From assembly GCF_014696715.1 (NCBI RefSeq), contig NZ_JACJQO010000005.1, positions 1,162,352-1,226,351 on the forward strand: 64,000 bases of DNA, read 5' to 3'. Under the pieces are notes generated by a model, which was given only the letters and a program-made list of their open reading frames with translations, did no database searches and was not told the DNA's origin. Position numbers and translations under genes: made by a program. How positions within the stretch are numbered: the stretch's first letter is position 1; each line of letters opens with the position of its first letter. This stretch comes from Pseudanabaena sp. FACHB-2040. GTDB lineage: Bacteria > Cyanobacteriota > Cyanobacteriia > Phormidesmidales > Phormidesmidaceae. Positions 7,904 to 16,500 of the stretch are shown one piece after another.

Positions 7904-10207
7904 ATGGTTGCCACTGCTGGGATTGTGCTTTGCCTGGCCTACTGTGTTGGGCTGTTTGTTGTGAGTCTGCTGGTTCAACATATTGGACTCGAGCCGCTAC
8001 CAGGAACGGTAATCAGCAGCATTGGCCTGCTGGGATTAGGAGGATTGGCCGCAATTCTGATGCCGCGCCGCTGGCGGCTGGGTCCCCAAGCTCAAACCTG
8101 GCTGCTCGCCACCCTCTTCGCTCTACTCGCAGCCCTTAACTACTGCTGGCAGTGGCCGAGTCCAGCGCCCAACGACATTAGCCAGGTTTTGAACCGGGGA
8201 GAACTGGCCGGGGCAGAGCAGGTAATCTGGGGCACGGTGCAAGACACGCCGCGCCAGAACCGGGCTGGCCGAGGGCGGTTTTGGCTCAAAGCAGATCAGG
8301 TTCGCGCCCTTGATCAGACAGGCAACCCCTTTGGCAAACCCGAAGCTGTCAGCGGCAAAGTTTACGTAACGGCAGCGTGGGAAAGGGCAGAGCCATTCTA
8401 TCCGGGGCAGAAGGTTGAGGTCACAGGTAGCCTATACGCTCCTAGCCCAGCTAAAAATCCAAACGGTTTTGACTTTCAGGGCTATCTGGCAGACAACAGT
8501 AGCTTTGCTGGGTTTACGGCAAAGCGAATCGCGCCTCAGGAGAAAGGGTCGCCGCCCCAGTGGCGACTCTGGCAACTCAGAAAGCGGATTGCCAAGGCGC
8601 AAGAGGCTGGGCTAGGGACACCTGCAGGGCCGCTAGTCAGTGCAATGGCACTAGGCAGGCAGGCGGTTAATCTGCCCTACGAGATCCAAGATGCTTTCAT
8701 GCAGGCTGGCATGGCCCACACCTTGGCGGCGTCTGGCTTTCAGGTGTCATTGATGCTGGGCGTGCTGATGGCAGTTCTGAAAAACCAGCCTCCGCTGTTT
8801 AAGGTCGGTGCTGGCGCATTTGCTCTGCTCAGCTTTGTGGGCCTAGCTGGGGCAGAACCGAGCGTCATGCGGGCGGCGCTGATGGGGGGTGGTGTGCTGA
8901 TTGGGTTAGCCCTAGAGCGCAAGGTCAGGCCACTGGGCTGTCTGCTGCTGGCGGTGACGCTGCTGCTGGTCTGGAACCCGCTGTGGATCGACAGCATTGG
9001 CTTTCGCCTGAGCGTGATGGCGACCTTTGGGCTGATGGTGGCGGCTGCGCCGCTGACAGAGCGGCTGGACTGGCTGCCGAGTAACCTAGCTTCCTTGGTG
9101 GCGGTACCCATTGCCGCCTACGTTTGGACCATTCCCCTTCAGCTCTATTACTTCAACACAATCTCGATTTACAGCATCCTTTTGAACATTGTGACGACGC
9201 CCCTGGTAAGCCTGCTTAGCTTGGGCGGCATGGCCAGTGCGGTAGTTGCAGCCCTAGTGCCGGGGGTAGGCAGTATGCTGGCATGGCCGCTCTACTGGCC
9301 TACGCACCTGCTGATTGGGCTGGTGAATTGGGAGGTGGGGCTACCGGCCAACTCCATCGCGACGGGGCATATCTCCCTGATTCAAATGTTGGGCCTGTAT
9401 GGGCTAGTGTTTTTGGCTTGGCTACAGCCCTGGTGCCGCAGACGGCAGTGGGCCTTAGGACTGGTGGCTTTTGTTGTGGCGGTGGGGCCGCTGTGGTATC
9501 ACACCAGTACTTCCGCTCAAGTGACCGTGTTGGCAGCGGGCAGCGATCCGGTGTTGGTGGCGCAAGACCACCGCAAGACACTGCTGGTCAACAGCGGTGA
9601 ACCCAAAACGACCTTCTACACGGTGCTGCCGTTTCTGCGCCAGGCTGGGGTAAACCGTCTGGACTGGGCGGTGGCGCTGCCGGGGAATTTGCCCGAAGCC
9701 TGGGAGATGGTGGTGCAAAAAACGCCAATTGAGATTCTTTTTAGCTCTGACGGTAGCCGTCCTTGCGAGGCGGGCATCAAATCATTTCAGCCGCTACAGG
9801 TAGGGCATAGCCTCGAATTTGGGTCAGGGCAAATCCAGAACCTGGGCACAGAGAACCCGATTCTGCGGCTAACGCTGGTGGAGGGGCAGGGATGGCTGAT
9901 GCTGCCGAAGTTGGGGCTGGAGGTGCAGCGGCACTTGGCTAAGGCTGGAGCGGTGCTGGCGAGCGAGGTGCTTTGGTGGGATGGCAGCCCGCTGGCGGAT
10001 GAGCTGGTGATGGCGGTAGGGCCGAGGGTTGCGATCGCATCTACCTCCCACCTCAGTCCCAAAACCGAAGCCCAACTTCAGCAACAAAACATTCAGGTCT
10101 TTGTCACCGAACGAGATGGGGCTATTATCTGGACACCAGAAGCCGGATTTGAAGCGTATTTGCACGGCCAGCATCGCCGCCAGGTAGACCTTGATGGGGC
10201 AGGCTGA
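7904..10207 (+). CDS. comEC: ComEC/Rec2 family DNA-uptake channel with degenerate C-terminal domain
   Basis: Protein of 767 residues. It has N-terminal membrane helices, a DUF4131-type soluble OB-like domain (about 90-215), and the Competence domain with many helices and the signature GMAHTLAASGFQVSLMLG. The C-terminus (about 530-767) aligns in layout with the ComEC metallo-beta-lactamase domain (TVLAAGSDPVLVAQDHRKTL, then VLPFLRQAGVNRLDWAVAL), but the expected THxDxDH metal motif is replaced by ALPGNLPEA. ComEC moves single-stranded DNA across the inner membrane during natural transformation. An in-frame stop at 7862 and no upstream start codon fix ATG 7904. It lies between the ligase-associated helicase and the ligase. 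Confidence 0.9.
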   Translation: MVATAGIVLCLAYCVGLFVVSLLVQHIGLEPLPGTVISSIGLLGLGGLAAILMPRRWRLGPQAQTWLLATLFALLAALNYCWQWPSPAPNDISQVLNRGELAGAEQVIWGTVQDTPRQNRAGRGRFWLKADQVRALDQTGNPFGKPEAVSGKVYVTAAWERAEPFYPGQKVEVTGSLYAPSPAKNPNGFDFQGYLADNSSFAGFTAKRIAPQEKGSPPQWRLWQLRKRIAKAQEAGLGTPAGPLVSAMALGRQAVNLPYEIQDAFMQAGMAHTLAASGFQVSLMLGVLMAVLKNQPPLFKVGAGAFALLSFVGLAGAEPSVMRAALMGGGVLIGLALERKVRPLGCLLLAVTLLLVWNPLWIDSIGFRLSVMATFGLMVAAAPLTERLDWLPSNLASLVAVPIAAYVWTIPLQLYYFNTISIYSILLNIVTTPLVSLLSLGGMASAVVAALVPGVGSMLAWPLYWPTHLLIGLVNWEVGLPANSIATGHISLIQMLGLYGLVFLAWLQPWCRRRQWALGLVAFVVAVGPLWYHTSTSAQVTVLAAGSDPVLVAQDHRKTLLVNSGEPKTTFYTVLPFLRQAGVNRLDWAVALPGNLPEAWEMVVQKTPIEILFSSDGSRPCEAGIKSFQPLQVGHSLEFGSGQIQNLGTENPILRLTLVEGQGWLMLPKLGLEVQRHLAKAGAVLASEVLWWDGSPLADELVMAVGPRVAIASTSHLSPKTEAQLQQQNIQVFVTERDGAIIWTPEAGFEAYLHGQHRRQVDLDGAG

Positions 10208-10271
10208 CTCTGAATCCTTCTACCAAGACCCCTCAGAATCGGTCAAACAGAGGTAAAATAGCTGGACACCT

Positions 10272-10358
10272 GGAGAGGTGGCAGAGTGGTTGAATGCGCT
10301 TGACTCGAAATCAAGTTTGGGGTCACACCCAACGAGGGTTCGAATCCCTCCCTCTCCG
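10272..10358 (+). tRNA. tRNA-Ser (anticodon CGA)
   Basis: An 87-nt class II tRNA. Acceptor arms GGAGAGG (10272-10278) and CCTCTCC (10351-10357) pair, with discriminator G. The anticodon stem CTTGA/TCAAG encloses loop CTCGAAA, giving anticodon CGA (10306-10308), which reads UCG. A long variable arm and the T-loop GGTTCGAATCC are present. CCA is not encoded. Confidence 0.96.
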
Positions 10359-10450
10359 TTGAATTTTTAACTCTATCGGTCGTCAGACGCCTCTTACTGC
10401 TGCCTTATTTAAGATCATTAAGGATAGCTTGGCAGAACTAAGGAGCGTAG

Positions 10451-10678
10451 ATGGAGCGGGAAGTCACCGATGGCGAGGGCATTACCTGGACCTGTGTGCA
10501 GCCGTTGAGCGGCATTTCTGAGGCGGCGGCTCAGGTCGAGGGGCAAGACGCTTACTGGGTGGTGTGTACACCCAGTGGCGGGGCGCAGTCGGTCAGGGTG
10601 CAGCTCGGCAAAGATTGGCAAACAGATTGCCCAGATGAAACGCTGCTGGAGAAAATTGCAGCGGCCCAGGAGGACTAG
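10451..10678 (+). CDS. Small hypothetical protein upstream of the DNA ligase
   Basis: A 75-residue acidic protein beginning MEREVTDGEGITWTCVQ, with two cysteines in the N-terminal half and a C-terminal helix (ETLLEKIAAAQED). I recognise no family. An AAGGAG (10439-10444) lies 6 nt before ATG 10451. The end of the gene carries the AGGAGG that serves the ligase start 3 bp after its stop, so the two are probably co-transcribed and translationally coupled. That arrangement supports a real gene and a possible link to the ligase. The function is unknown. Confidence 0.75.
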   Translation: MEREVTDGEGITWTCVQPLSGISEAAAQVEGQDAYWVVCTPSGGAQSVRVQLGKDWQTDCPDETLLEKIAAAQED

Positions 10679-10680
10679 GG

Positions 10681-12456
10681 GTGTTGCAGGAATCGCAGGA
10701 CAACGCAGCTACAGGTTCGAATCAAGGAAGTTCTGTCAGCCTAGAGCCAGCAGGCGAGGTCAATGCGTTTGAGCGGTTTGCGATCGCAGCCGAACAAATC
10801 GCTGCCACAACCAAACGCTTGGCCAAGGCCGCTATTCTAGGCGAGTATCTAACCGCGTTGGCCGATGAAGATTTGCGTTTAGCGGCTCGCTACTTTGCCG
10901 GGTCGCCCTTTCCCCTGTCGGATCAGCGGGTGCTCAACGTTGGCGGGGCAGCTCTACTGAATGCGCTGCAGGCAGTTAGCGGTGCAGAGCGCTCATCCTT
11001 ACAGGAAGCACTGGTCAAGCGGGGGGACTTAGGCGATGTAGCGCGTGAGGTATTGCCCGCAGCAGATTCTCCCACGCTACTGCTGACGGACGTCGAGAAA
11101 TCCCTGGCAACGCTAGTAGAGACGCGAGGCAACAAGCGCAAGCTAGAGGTGATTACGGCGCTGCTGCAGCGGGCCACGCCGCTAGAGGCCAAGTACCTGA
11201 TCAAGCTGATGACGGGGGATCTGCGGATTGGTCTGCGGGAGGGAGCAGTCGAGGATGCGATCGCACGTCTAGCCCAGGAAAAAGTTGAGCGTATTCAGTG
11301 GGTCAACATGCTCACAGGAGACATTGGGGAAGCGGCAGTCTTGGCCCGACATCGCCAGCTAGACCAGGCACAGATGCGGCTATTTCACCCAATCAAGTTC
11401 ATGCTGGCCAGCCCCGTCGAAGACTTCACTGAAATCACCAGCCGCATGCCTGAGGGCTTTGCCGTAGAAGACAAGTACGACGGCATCCGCGCCCAAGTTC
11501 ACATTGCCCCTGTGAGCGATAACGCCGACCCGTTGCTGCATGGCGTGCCCCATGCCGGTGCTCGCGTAGCCCTGTTTTCCCGCACGCTTGACGAAATCAC
11601 GCCCAGCTTTCCCGACCTGGTAGAGCCGCTGGCTTCGCTGCCGCCTGTAACCTTTGGAGCAGGACTCATTCTCGATGGCGAGATCGTGCCCTACCGAGAC
11701 GAGCGCATTTTGCCGTTTCAGGCATTACAAAAACGCCTGGGCCGCAAAACCTTGCCCGAAGATCTGCTGCGGGAGGTGCCGGTCGCCTTTGTCGCCTACG
11801 ACATTCTCTACCGCGACGGTCAAGTGCTGATTGAAGAACCCTACCAGGCACGACAGGTTATGCTGGCAGCGCTGGAGCTGAACACGTCAGCCCTCCAGCG
11901 AGCTGCCTCTCAACAGTTCACAGACGCCACGGCTCTAGATGACGAGTTTCAGGCAGCCCGCGATCGCGGCAACGAAGGGCTAATGGTCAAGCATCTGCAG
12001 TCACCCTACAAACCCGGTAAGCGCGGCAAAGACTGGCTGAAGGTGAAACGTGCGATCGCAACCCTCGATGTCGTAGTAACCGCCGCCGAAGTCGGGACTG
12101 GCAGACGGAGCCGTTTCCTCTCCGACTACACCTTTGCCGTTCGCGCCAGCGAAGACGACCCCACCCTGCTCAATGTCGGCAAAGCCTATTCAGGCCTTAC
12201 CGATGTCGAAGTCACTGAACTGTCAAACTGGTTCAAAGCCCACACAATCGAAGAGTTTGCCCACGGCAGAGTGCGAACCGTCGAACCCAAAATCGTGCTA
12301 GAAGTCACCTTTGATCGAGTGCAGGCCTCTAAGCGGCACAAAGGCGGCTACGCCTTGCGCTTCCCCCGCATTTTAAGAATTCGAGACGACAAACCACCAG
12401 AAGAAATCGACACCTTAGAGACGGTTCGCAAGCTGGCTGAGCATATGGCTGAGTAG
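10681..12456 (+). CDS. ATP-dependent DNA ligase
   Basis: Protein of 591 residues. An N-terminal DNA-binding domain precedes the nucleotidyltransferase core with the adenylated lysine in motif I, VEDKYDGIRAQ (Lys about 265). Other core motifs follow: LILDGEIVPY (III), NEGLMVKH (IV) and DWLKVKR (V). An OB-fold C-terminus completes the enzyme. It seals nicks by lysyl-AMP chemistry; a bacterium also needs an NAD-dependent LigA for replication, so this enzyme is probably for repair, together with the helicase at 5165. GTG 10681 is the start, with AGGAGG 6-7 nt upstream inside the preceding ORF. The partner exonuclease and phosphoesterase of this repair cluster are not in the window. Confidence 0.93.
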   Translation: MLQESQDNAATGSNQGSSVSLEPAGEVNAFERFAIAAEQIAATTKRLAKAAILGEYLTALADEDLRLAARYFAGSPFPLSDQRVLNVGGAALLNALQAVSGAERSSLQEALVKRGDLGDVAREVLPAADSPTLLLTDVEKSLATLVETRGNKRKLEVITALLQRATPLEAKYLIKLMTGDLRIGLREGAVEDAIARLAQEKVERIQWVNMLTGDIGEAAVLARHRQLDQAQMRLFHPIKFMLASPVEDFTEITSRMPEGFAVEDKYDGIRAQVHIAPVSDNADPLLHGVPHAGARVALFSRTLDEITPSFPDLVEPLASLPPVTFGAGLILDGEIVPYRDERILPFQALQKRLGRKTLPEDLLREVPVAFVAYDILYRDGQVLIEEPYQARQVMLAALELNTSALQRAASQQFTDATALDDEFQAARDRGNEGLMVKHLQSPYKPGKRGKDWLKVKRAIATLDVVVTAAEVGTGRRSRFLSDYTFAVRASEDDPTLLNVGKAYSGLTDVEVTELSNWFKAHTIEEFAHGRVRTVEPKIVLEVTFDRVQASKRHKGGYALRFPRILRIRDDKPPEEIDTLETVRKLAEHMAE

Positions 12457-12486
12457 GTTAAGTTGTAACGAAGAACGGCATAAATT

Positions 12487-12954
12487 CTATTTCTGAATTG
12501 GCCCTAGCTTAGCGTCTACCACTTTGAGATAATCCGCCGGAGACAACTGCAGCATACGTCCTCGCTTACCCGCCGAAACTGTAATCTGCTCTAGCGCCAT
12601 TGCAGAATCATCTAGATAAACTGGGTATGGCTTCTTGCAGGCTAGAGCCGTGACACCCCCTCGGATATAGCCAGTTAAGGGCTGCACTTCCTTTAGGGGA
12701 ACAGTATCTACTTTGCGATCGCCCGTCACCTTTGCCAGTGCCTTCAAATCCAGTTCTGCACTAGCCGGGATAACGGCGAGACAAACGCCGTGACGATCTC
12801 CTCGCACTACCAACGTTTTAAACACTTGCGCGTAGGGCAATCCTAACTTTTCTGCGGCCCGCTCAGCTGCCAAGTCTTCTGGATCGACATCATACTCCAG
12901 CAGTGTGTAGGAGATTTTTTGCTGATCTAAAATACGGGCAGCATTGGTCTTCAT
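12487..12954 (-). CDS. ybaK: Cys-tRNA(Pro)/Cys-tRNA(Cys) deacylase, YbaK/EbsC family
   Basis: Protein of 155 residues, full length for the family. The conserved lysine region (AQVFKTLVV), the central AVIPASAELDLKALAK and the glycine-rich loop GYIRGGVTALACKK all fit YbaK. The family hydrolyses Cys wrongly attached to tRNA(Pro) and keeps proline codons accurate. It converges with the ligase; the stop codons are about 30 bp apart. ATG 12954 is the first start in the conserved N-terminus. Confidence 0.92.
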   Translation of the reverse strand: MKTNAARILDQQKISYTLLEYDVDPEDLAAERAAEKLGLPYAQVFKTLVVRGDRHGVCLAVIPASAELDLKALAKVTGDRKVDTVPLKEVQPLTGYIRGGVTALACKKPYPVYLDDSAMALEQITVSAGKRGRMLQLSPADYLKVVDAKLGPIQK

Positions 12955-13374
12955 GGAGAGGGATATGAACGGTAGTTATCCCCAGGTTAAAGTTAGAGAG
13001 CAGAGGGCAGAAGGCGAGAAGCAAACCTGATTCCATAGCCTTAAAAACATTCAACAAACACACGACTTCTTGCTCCTCACCCCCCCTGTGCTTAGGGATA
13101 GCTCTTCCATGCTTTGAGTAAACGATTGAGGAACTGCCGATCTTCATCGCTTTGAGCAGTTTTGAGAGTCTGCTGCAGTTCTTCAACCTTTTTGTATTTC
13201 AAGTTCAGTATTTCTTCAGTGGTCATTACTCTAGCCTCTATCAACATCAGCGATTGCAATACAAACTACTGAGCAATCGGGAAAAAGTGGAGATAATGTA
13301 AGCCCTGATGTTTTTAAAGATACAGAAGTTCAGACAGAACCCCGTACTCCTACTGACAGATTTGCCTGGGGTAT
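12955..13374. other. 420-bp region holding one possible small ORF
   Basis: Apart from the 44-codon ORF at 13092-13226 (listed separately), the region shows no RNA gene. The 110 bases after ybaK are C/A-rich and unremarkable. Confidence 0.4.
13092..13226 (-). CDS. Possible 44-residue charged helical protein
   Basis: Reverse-strand ORF starting MTTEEILNLKYKKVEELQQ and ending KAWKSYP. GAGG lies 8 nt upstream of the ATG. The composition (Glu, Lys, Leu, Gln) predicts one amphipathic helix. No family is recognised. The ribosome binding site and lack of low-complexity sequence make it plausible, but 44 codons can occur by chance. Confidence 0.5.
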   Translation of the reverse strand: MTTEEILNLKYKKVEELQQTLKTAQSDEDRQFLNRLLKAWKSYP

Positions 13375-14124
13375 TTATTCTTCCGCTGCGATATAGCGCA
13401 GCTGTTCACTAAGATAGGTTTCTTCATCTTCGGCAGCAGCTACCTCTAACGCTGCCAAATCCAGCAGCAGTTCGTCTCGGTAAGCTGCCAGCTCAGCCGG
13501 TAAGGAACGGCCAGCAACCAGCGCCAGAGCGTCATACCACAGACCAGCCTCAGCGTAGTGCTGTGCTAGCTGCATCGGATCGGCAGCAGCATCAGGCATT
13601 AGCGCATCCGTGGGGGCAATCACCTGAAGCTCGGCAGTGGTCACCAAGTCCCTAGAGGGCAGACCTACTACACAGGTAGACACAACTTGCCAGCGGTAGA
13701 TTCGTCCAGCCTCTAGACCTGGCTCACTCTCCGGCCAGGCAAAGGCCATGATACCCGCCGGACCCTCCTCTAGCGTGAAAGTGCTAAGCCGTTGCCATTG
13801 ACCGCTATCACTCTTCTCATAAACCTCCAACTCCAGCGGTTGGCGAATGTCTGCCGGAACGAACCAGGTCAGCGTTGGGTGGCTGGACAGCGTCTGACCA
13901 ATGTGGTGCTGCGGCGCTAGGGCTATGAGATCGATGTCCCCAGCTCCTTGGCAACCACCCCGTCGTCCGCCACTAGTAGAGCGGGAGGTGGGGGCATCGG
14001 CATCCGCCGGGGGGACGTATCCGGCTAAAGCCGACGGCATCAGGCCAACTAAAACCGTAGCAAACCCGGCAAAAACCCCTAAGTAAGAAGACATATGGCG
14101 TTTTTTAACCCCTATTGATACCAT
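13375..14124 (-). CDS. DUF928 domain exported protein
   Basis: Protein of 249 residues with a hydrophobic N-terminal signal (SYLGVFAGFATVLVGLMPSALA). The DUF928 pattern follows: a Gly/Arg-rich GGRRGGCQ, LIALAPQHHIGQTLSSHPTL, WFVPAD, then EEGPAGIMAFAWPE and YRWQVVSTC. The C-terminal 80 residues are helical and acidic. The family is largely cyanobacterial, of unknown function, and often sits beside CHASE2 or CHAT proteins, as here. AGGAGG is 8 nt before ATG 14124, and the start lies inside the end of the 82-codon upstream gene (13-nt overlap), indicating coupled translation. Confidence 0.85.
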   Translation of the reverse strand: MVSIGVKKRHMSSYLGVFAGFATVLVGLMPSALAGYVPPADADAPTSRSTSGGRRGGCQGAGDIDLIALAPQHHIGQTLSSHPTLTWFVPADIRQPLELEVYEKSDSGQWQRLSTFTLEEGPAGIMAFAWPESEPGLEAGRIYRWQVVSTCVVGLPSRDLVTTAELQVIAPTDALMPDAAADPMQLAQHYAEAGLWYDALALVAGRSLPAELAAYRDELLLDLAALEVAAAEDEETYLSEQLRYIAAEE

Positions 14125-14360
14125 CGTGTTTGCCTCCTAAATCGGCGCATGGAAAATCGCTGATAGCAGAATTGCACAATTTGTATAGTCCAGTACAGCG
14201 TACTGAGGACAAGCAGCATCGTTCCCAAGCACTGCAGCCAAGGCAGATTCAGGCCGAGGTTGGTTACCGCCAGAATAATTGCATCATCCAAAAAGCTCAA
14301 AGCCAGGGGAAAAGCCTTCTGCAAGACGGATTGGAGTAAGGGGGCGGGGTCTACTTGCAT
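14112..14360 (-). CDS. Small membrane protein upstream of the DUF928 gene
   Basis: An 82-residue ORF with a hydrophobic middle (LALSFLDDAIILAVTNLGL, then LGTMLLVLSTLYWTIQIVQF) and a basic C-terminus (RRFRRQTRWYQ), so probably one or two membrane helices with a cytoplasmic tail. Its 3' end carries the ribosome binding site and start of the DUF928 gene. No family is recognised and no strong Shine-Dalgarno is seen at ATG 14360. The overlap and membrane character argue that it is real. Confidence 0.55.
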   Translation of the reverse strand: MQVDPAPLLQSVLQKAFPLALSFLDDAIILAVTNLGLNLPWLQCLGTMLLVLSTLYWTIQIVQFCYQRFSMRRFRRQTRWYQ

Positions 14361-14586
14361 GATGTCAGAGGTGTTTTCTCAGCGACATCTCTAAGGTAGA
14401 AACTTTACCTTTGCAAGGCAGTAGATCTTTGAGCCAGGTTGCTGACCGGATGATGCCACTAACCTTGCAGTTTTCGGCAAAGCATCTATCGGACCCAAAC
14501 ACTTCATTAGCCTGTAAAGTGCCTCGATTCAAACACCTTTAGTTCAAACACCTTTAGTACGGTGAATGCTCCCTATTGGATGCCCT

Positions 14587-16497
14587 TTACGCTAAAAATT
14601 TCCAGCGGTGGGGCGGAGCGGCAGGCCATCGCAGCTCGCAGCACATGCCCTTGGGCGAGACAGGCGATCGCAAAAATTCTCCCCTCAATCGCCGCGCTAG
14701 CTGTTGAGCCTGCTGAGTGCCCCGACCGCCGATGCGGGGAGGGTCAGTGGGTGCCGCTGAGACAGCCTGGCCGTTGTCCTGTACTCGAATCAGATTTTCG
14801 CCGTTGGTACATAGGCAGGTAACGGTGAGCCGGGTAATTCCCTGAGCATATTTGCCGACATTGCAGAGGGCTTCTTCTAAAAAGCGGCAGAGGGCACGTT
14901 TGTCATCGGAGGTGAGGCGAGGCGTCACCATTGGCTCAAATTTCACCACATGAACGCGAATCGATTTGAAGTGGGGAAAGTCTCGCTCTAAGGTTTGGGT
15001 GTAGACAGCATAGAGCACTTCGTGGAGCGGGTTTTGCAGATCGAGGGGGCGCTGGCCGCTGTCAAGGGAGAGCTGGTTGCTCTGGGGCTGCGATTCCTTT
15101 AACAGCATGTTGTAGATGTCGCGCAGCTCTCGATTGAGGTCGTGCAGTTTGGGTAGGGTCTGTTCCCAAGTGCGCTCGTCGTCTTCCTGGCGCAGGACTT
15201 GAGCCAAGGTTTGCAGTGGCCCGTTATGAATGGCGTCGTAGGTTTGGTCGATGACCCGCTGGCGCTCGTCAATGCGCGATCGCAACGTCTGGTCATACAG
15301 ATAAAACCCAGGCAGTACCAGGCCATTAAGGGTAAACGCTACCAGCGTTGGCACCACCGGAATCCACCAGCCGCCTAGCCACAGCAAGGCAAAGCTCCCT
15401 CCCAACAGCCCCAGCCCCGACAAAACAATCACCGGCAAGTAGGCAGAAGGTTTCGGCAGCCACCGCACTAGCACCATGCCTGCGCCCCCCCAAAGCACAA
15501 TCCATAAATACTCCCAACCCTCCGGCCAGACCCGCAGGAGAGGCCGTTCCTCCTGTACGGCACTGAGGATCTGGCTAATGGCATGGGCCTGCAGCTCTAC
15601 CCCGTTGACTAGACCAGGATTGTCAGCCACTACCGCTGCTGAATTCACCACATCCTTGGTGCTGAGTGAGGTAATGCCTATCAACACGATCCGATCCCGG
15701 ACCCAGGCCGGATCAACATTCCCCGCCATCAAGTCCTGATACGACACCACGCGAAAAGGATTGGCTCCGCTACGCACGTTGAGCAGCACCTGATTGCCCC
15801 CGGCATCGGCCCCCACGTAACCGCCAGTATTAGCCCGAAAGCGAGTTAGTTCTGTCTCCCCCAGCCGCATTGCTGCCAGGTCTTGAATGCCGTTTCCCAG
15901 AAACACATCCTCTGCTGCCAGATAGTGCTCCGCCAAGCGCAGCGCCAAAGAGAAGTGGTATTCGCCTACCTCATCCACTGTCCCCAGCAGGCTGCGGCGA
16001 ATAAACCCGTCCCGATCGCCAATAAAGTCTGAAAAGCCCACCCGCTCTGGCGGCAGAAACGGCGGCGGTGGCACTGCTGGCTCTAGCACCTTCTCAATGC
16101 CAAAGACATGGGGCATTGCCTCAACTGTATCTAGCAGGTTCTGGTGGCCCGGTTCTACGGCAAAGTCTCGAAAAATATCTAGACCAATGGCTCTCGGCTG
16201 GTACTGAGCCAGCGTTTGCAGCAGTTGAGTCACTGTCTGATCTGGCACGGGGTAGGTGCCGATCTGTTGAATAGAGGCATCGTCGATACCGACAATCAGC
16301 ACCCGCTCATCTAGCGGTTCGGCAGGCCGCAGCCTGAGAAAGGTATCTAGTGCCCGCCATTCCAGACCTTGAAACAGACCCAGCAGCCGCGCCAGCACCA
16401 CCAACCCCAGCACCGTTAGGCCGGGCAGCAGGCTTCTTTTCCAGGTCGCTAGCCCCGGCAGCCGCTCCCCAAGCCGGAGCCTATTCTGAGCAGCCAT
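14587..16497 (-). CDS. CHASE2-domain sensor histidine kinase
   Basis: Protein of 636 residues. An N-terminal membrane helix leads into an extracytoplasmic CHASE2 domain (about 50-310, with VLIVGIDDASIQQIG and RDRIVLIGITSLSTKD). Three more membrane helices (about 325-410) follow. The cytoplasmic part has a HisKA_3-like helix with QTYDAIHNGPLQTLAQ (His about 424) and a reduced ATPase domain with VQDNGQAV and a short G-box GGRGTQQAQQLA. It should phosphorylate the regulator encoded 3 bp upstream in the same operon. The CHASE2 ligand is unknown. The ATPase N-box looks weak (EALCNVGKYAQG), so activity should be tested. Confidence 0.9.
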   Translation of the reverse strand: MAAQNRLRLGERLPGLATWKRSLLPGLTVLGLVVLARLLGLFQGLEWRALDTFLRLRPAEPLDERVLIVGIDDASIQQIGTYPVPDQTVTQLLQTLAQYQPRAIGLDIFRDFAVEPGHQNLLDTVEAMPHVFGIEKVLEPAVPPPPFLPPERVGFSDFIGDRDGFIRRSLLGTVDEVGEYHFSLALRLAEHYLAAEDVFLGNGIQDLAAMRLGETELTRFRANTGGYVGADAGGNQVLLNVRSGANPFRVVSYQDLMAGNVDPAWVRDRIVLIGITSLSTKDVVNSAAVVADNPGLVNGVELQAHAISQILSAVQEERPLLRVWPEGWEYLWIVLWGGAGMVLVRWLPKPSAYLPVIVLSGLGLLGGSFALLWLGGWWIPVVPTLVAFTLNGLVLPGFYLYDQTLRSRIDERQRVIDQTYDAIHNGPLQTLAQVLRQEDDERTWEQTLPKLHDLNRELRDIYNMLLKESQPQSNQLSLDSGQRPLDLQNPLHEVLYAVYTQTLERDFPHFKSIRVHVVKFEPMVTPRLTSDDKRALCRFLEEALCNVGKYAQGITRLTVTCLCTNGENLIRVQDNGQAVSAAPTDPPRIGGRGTQQAQQLARRLRGEFLRSPVSPKGMCCELRWPAAPPHRWKFLA

Positions 16498-16500
16498 GAC

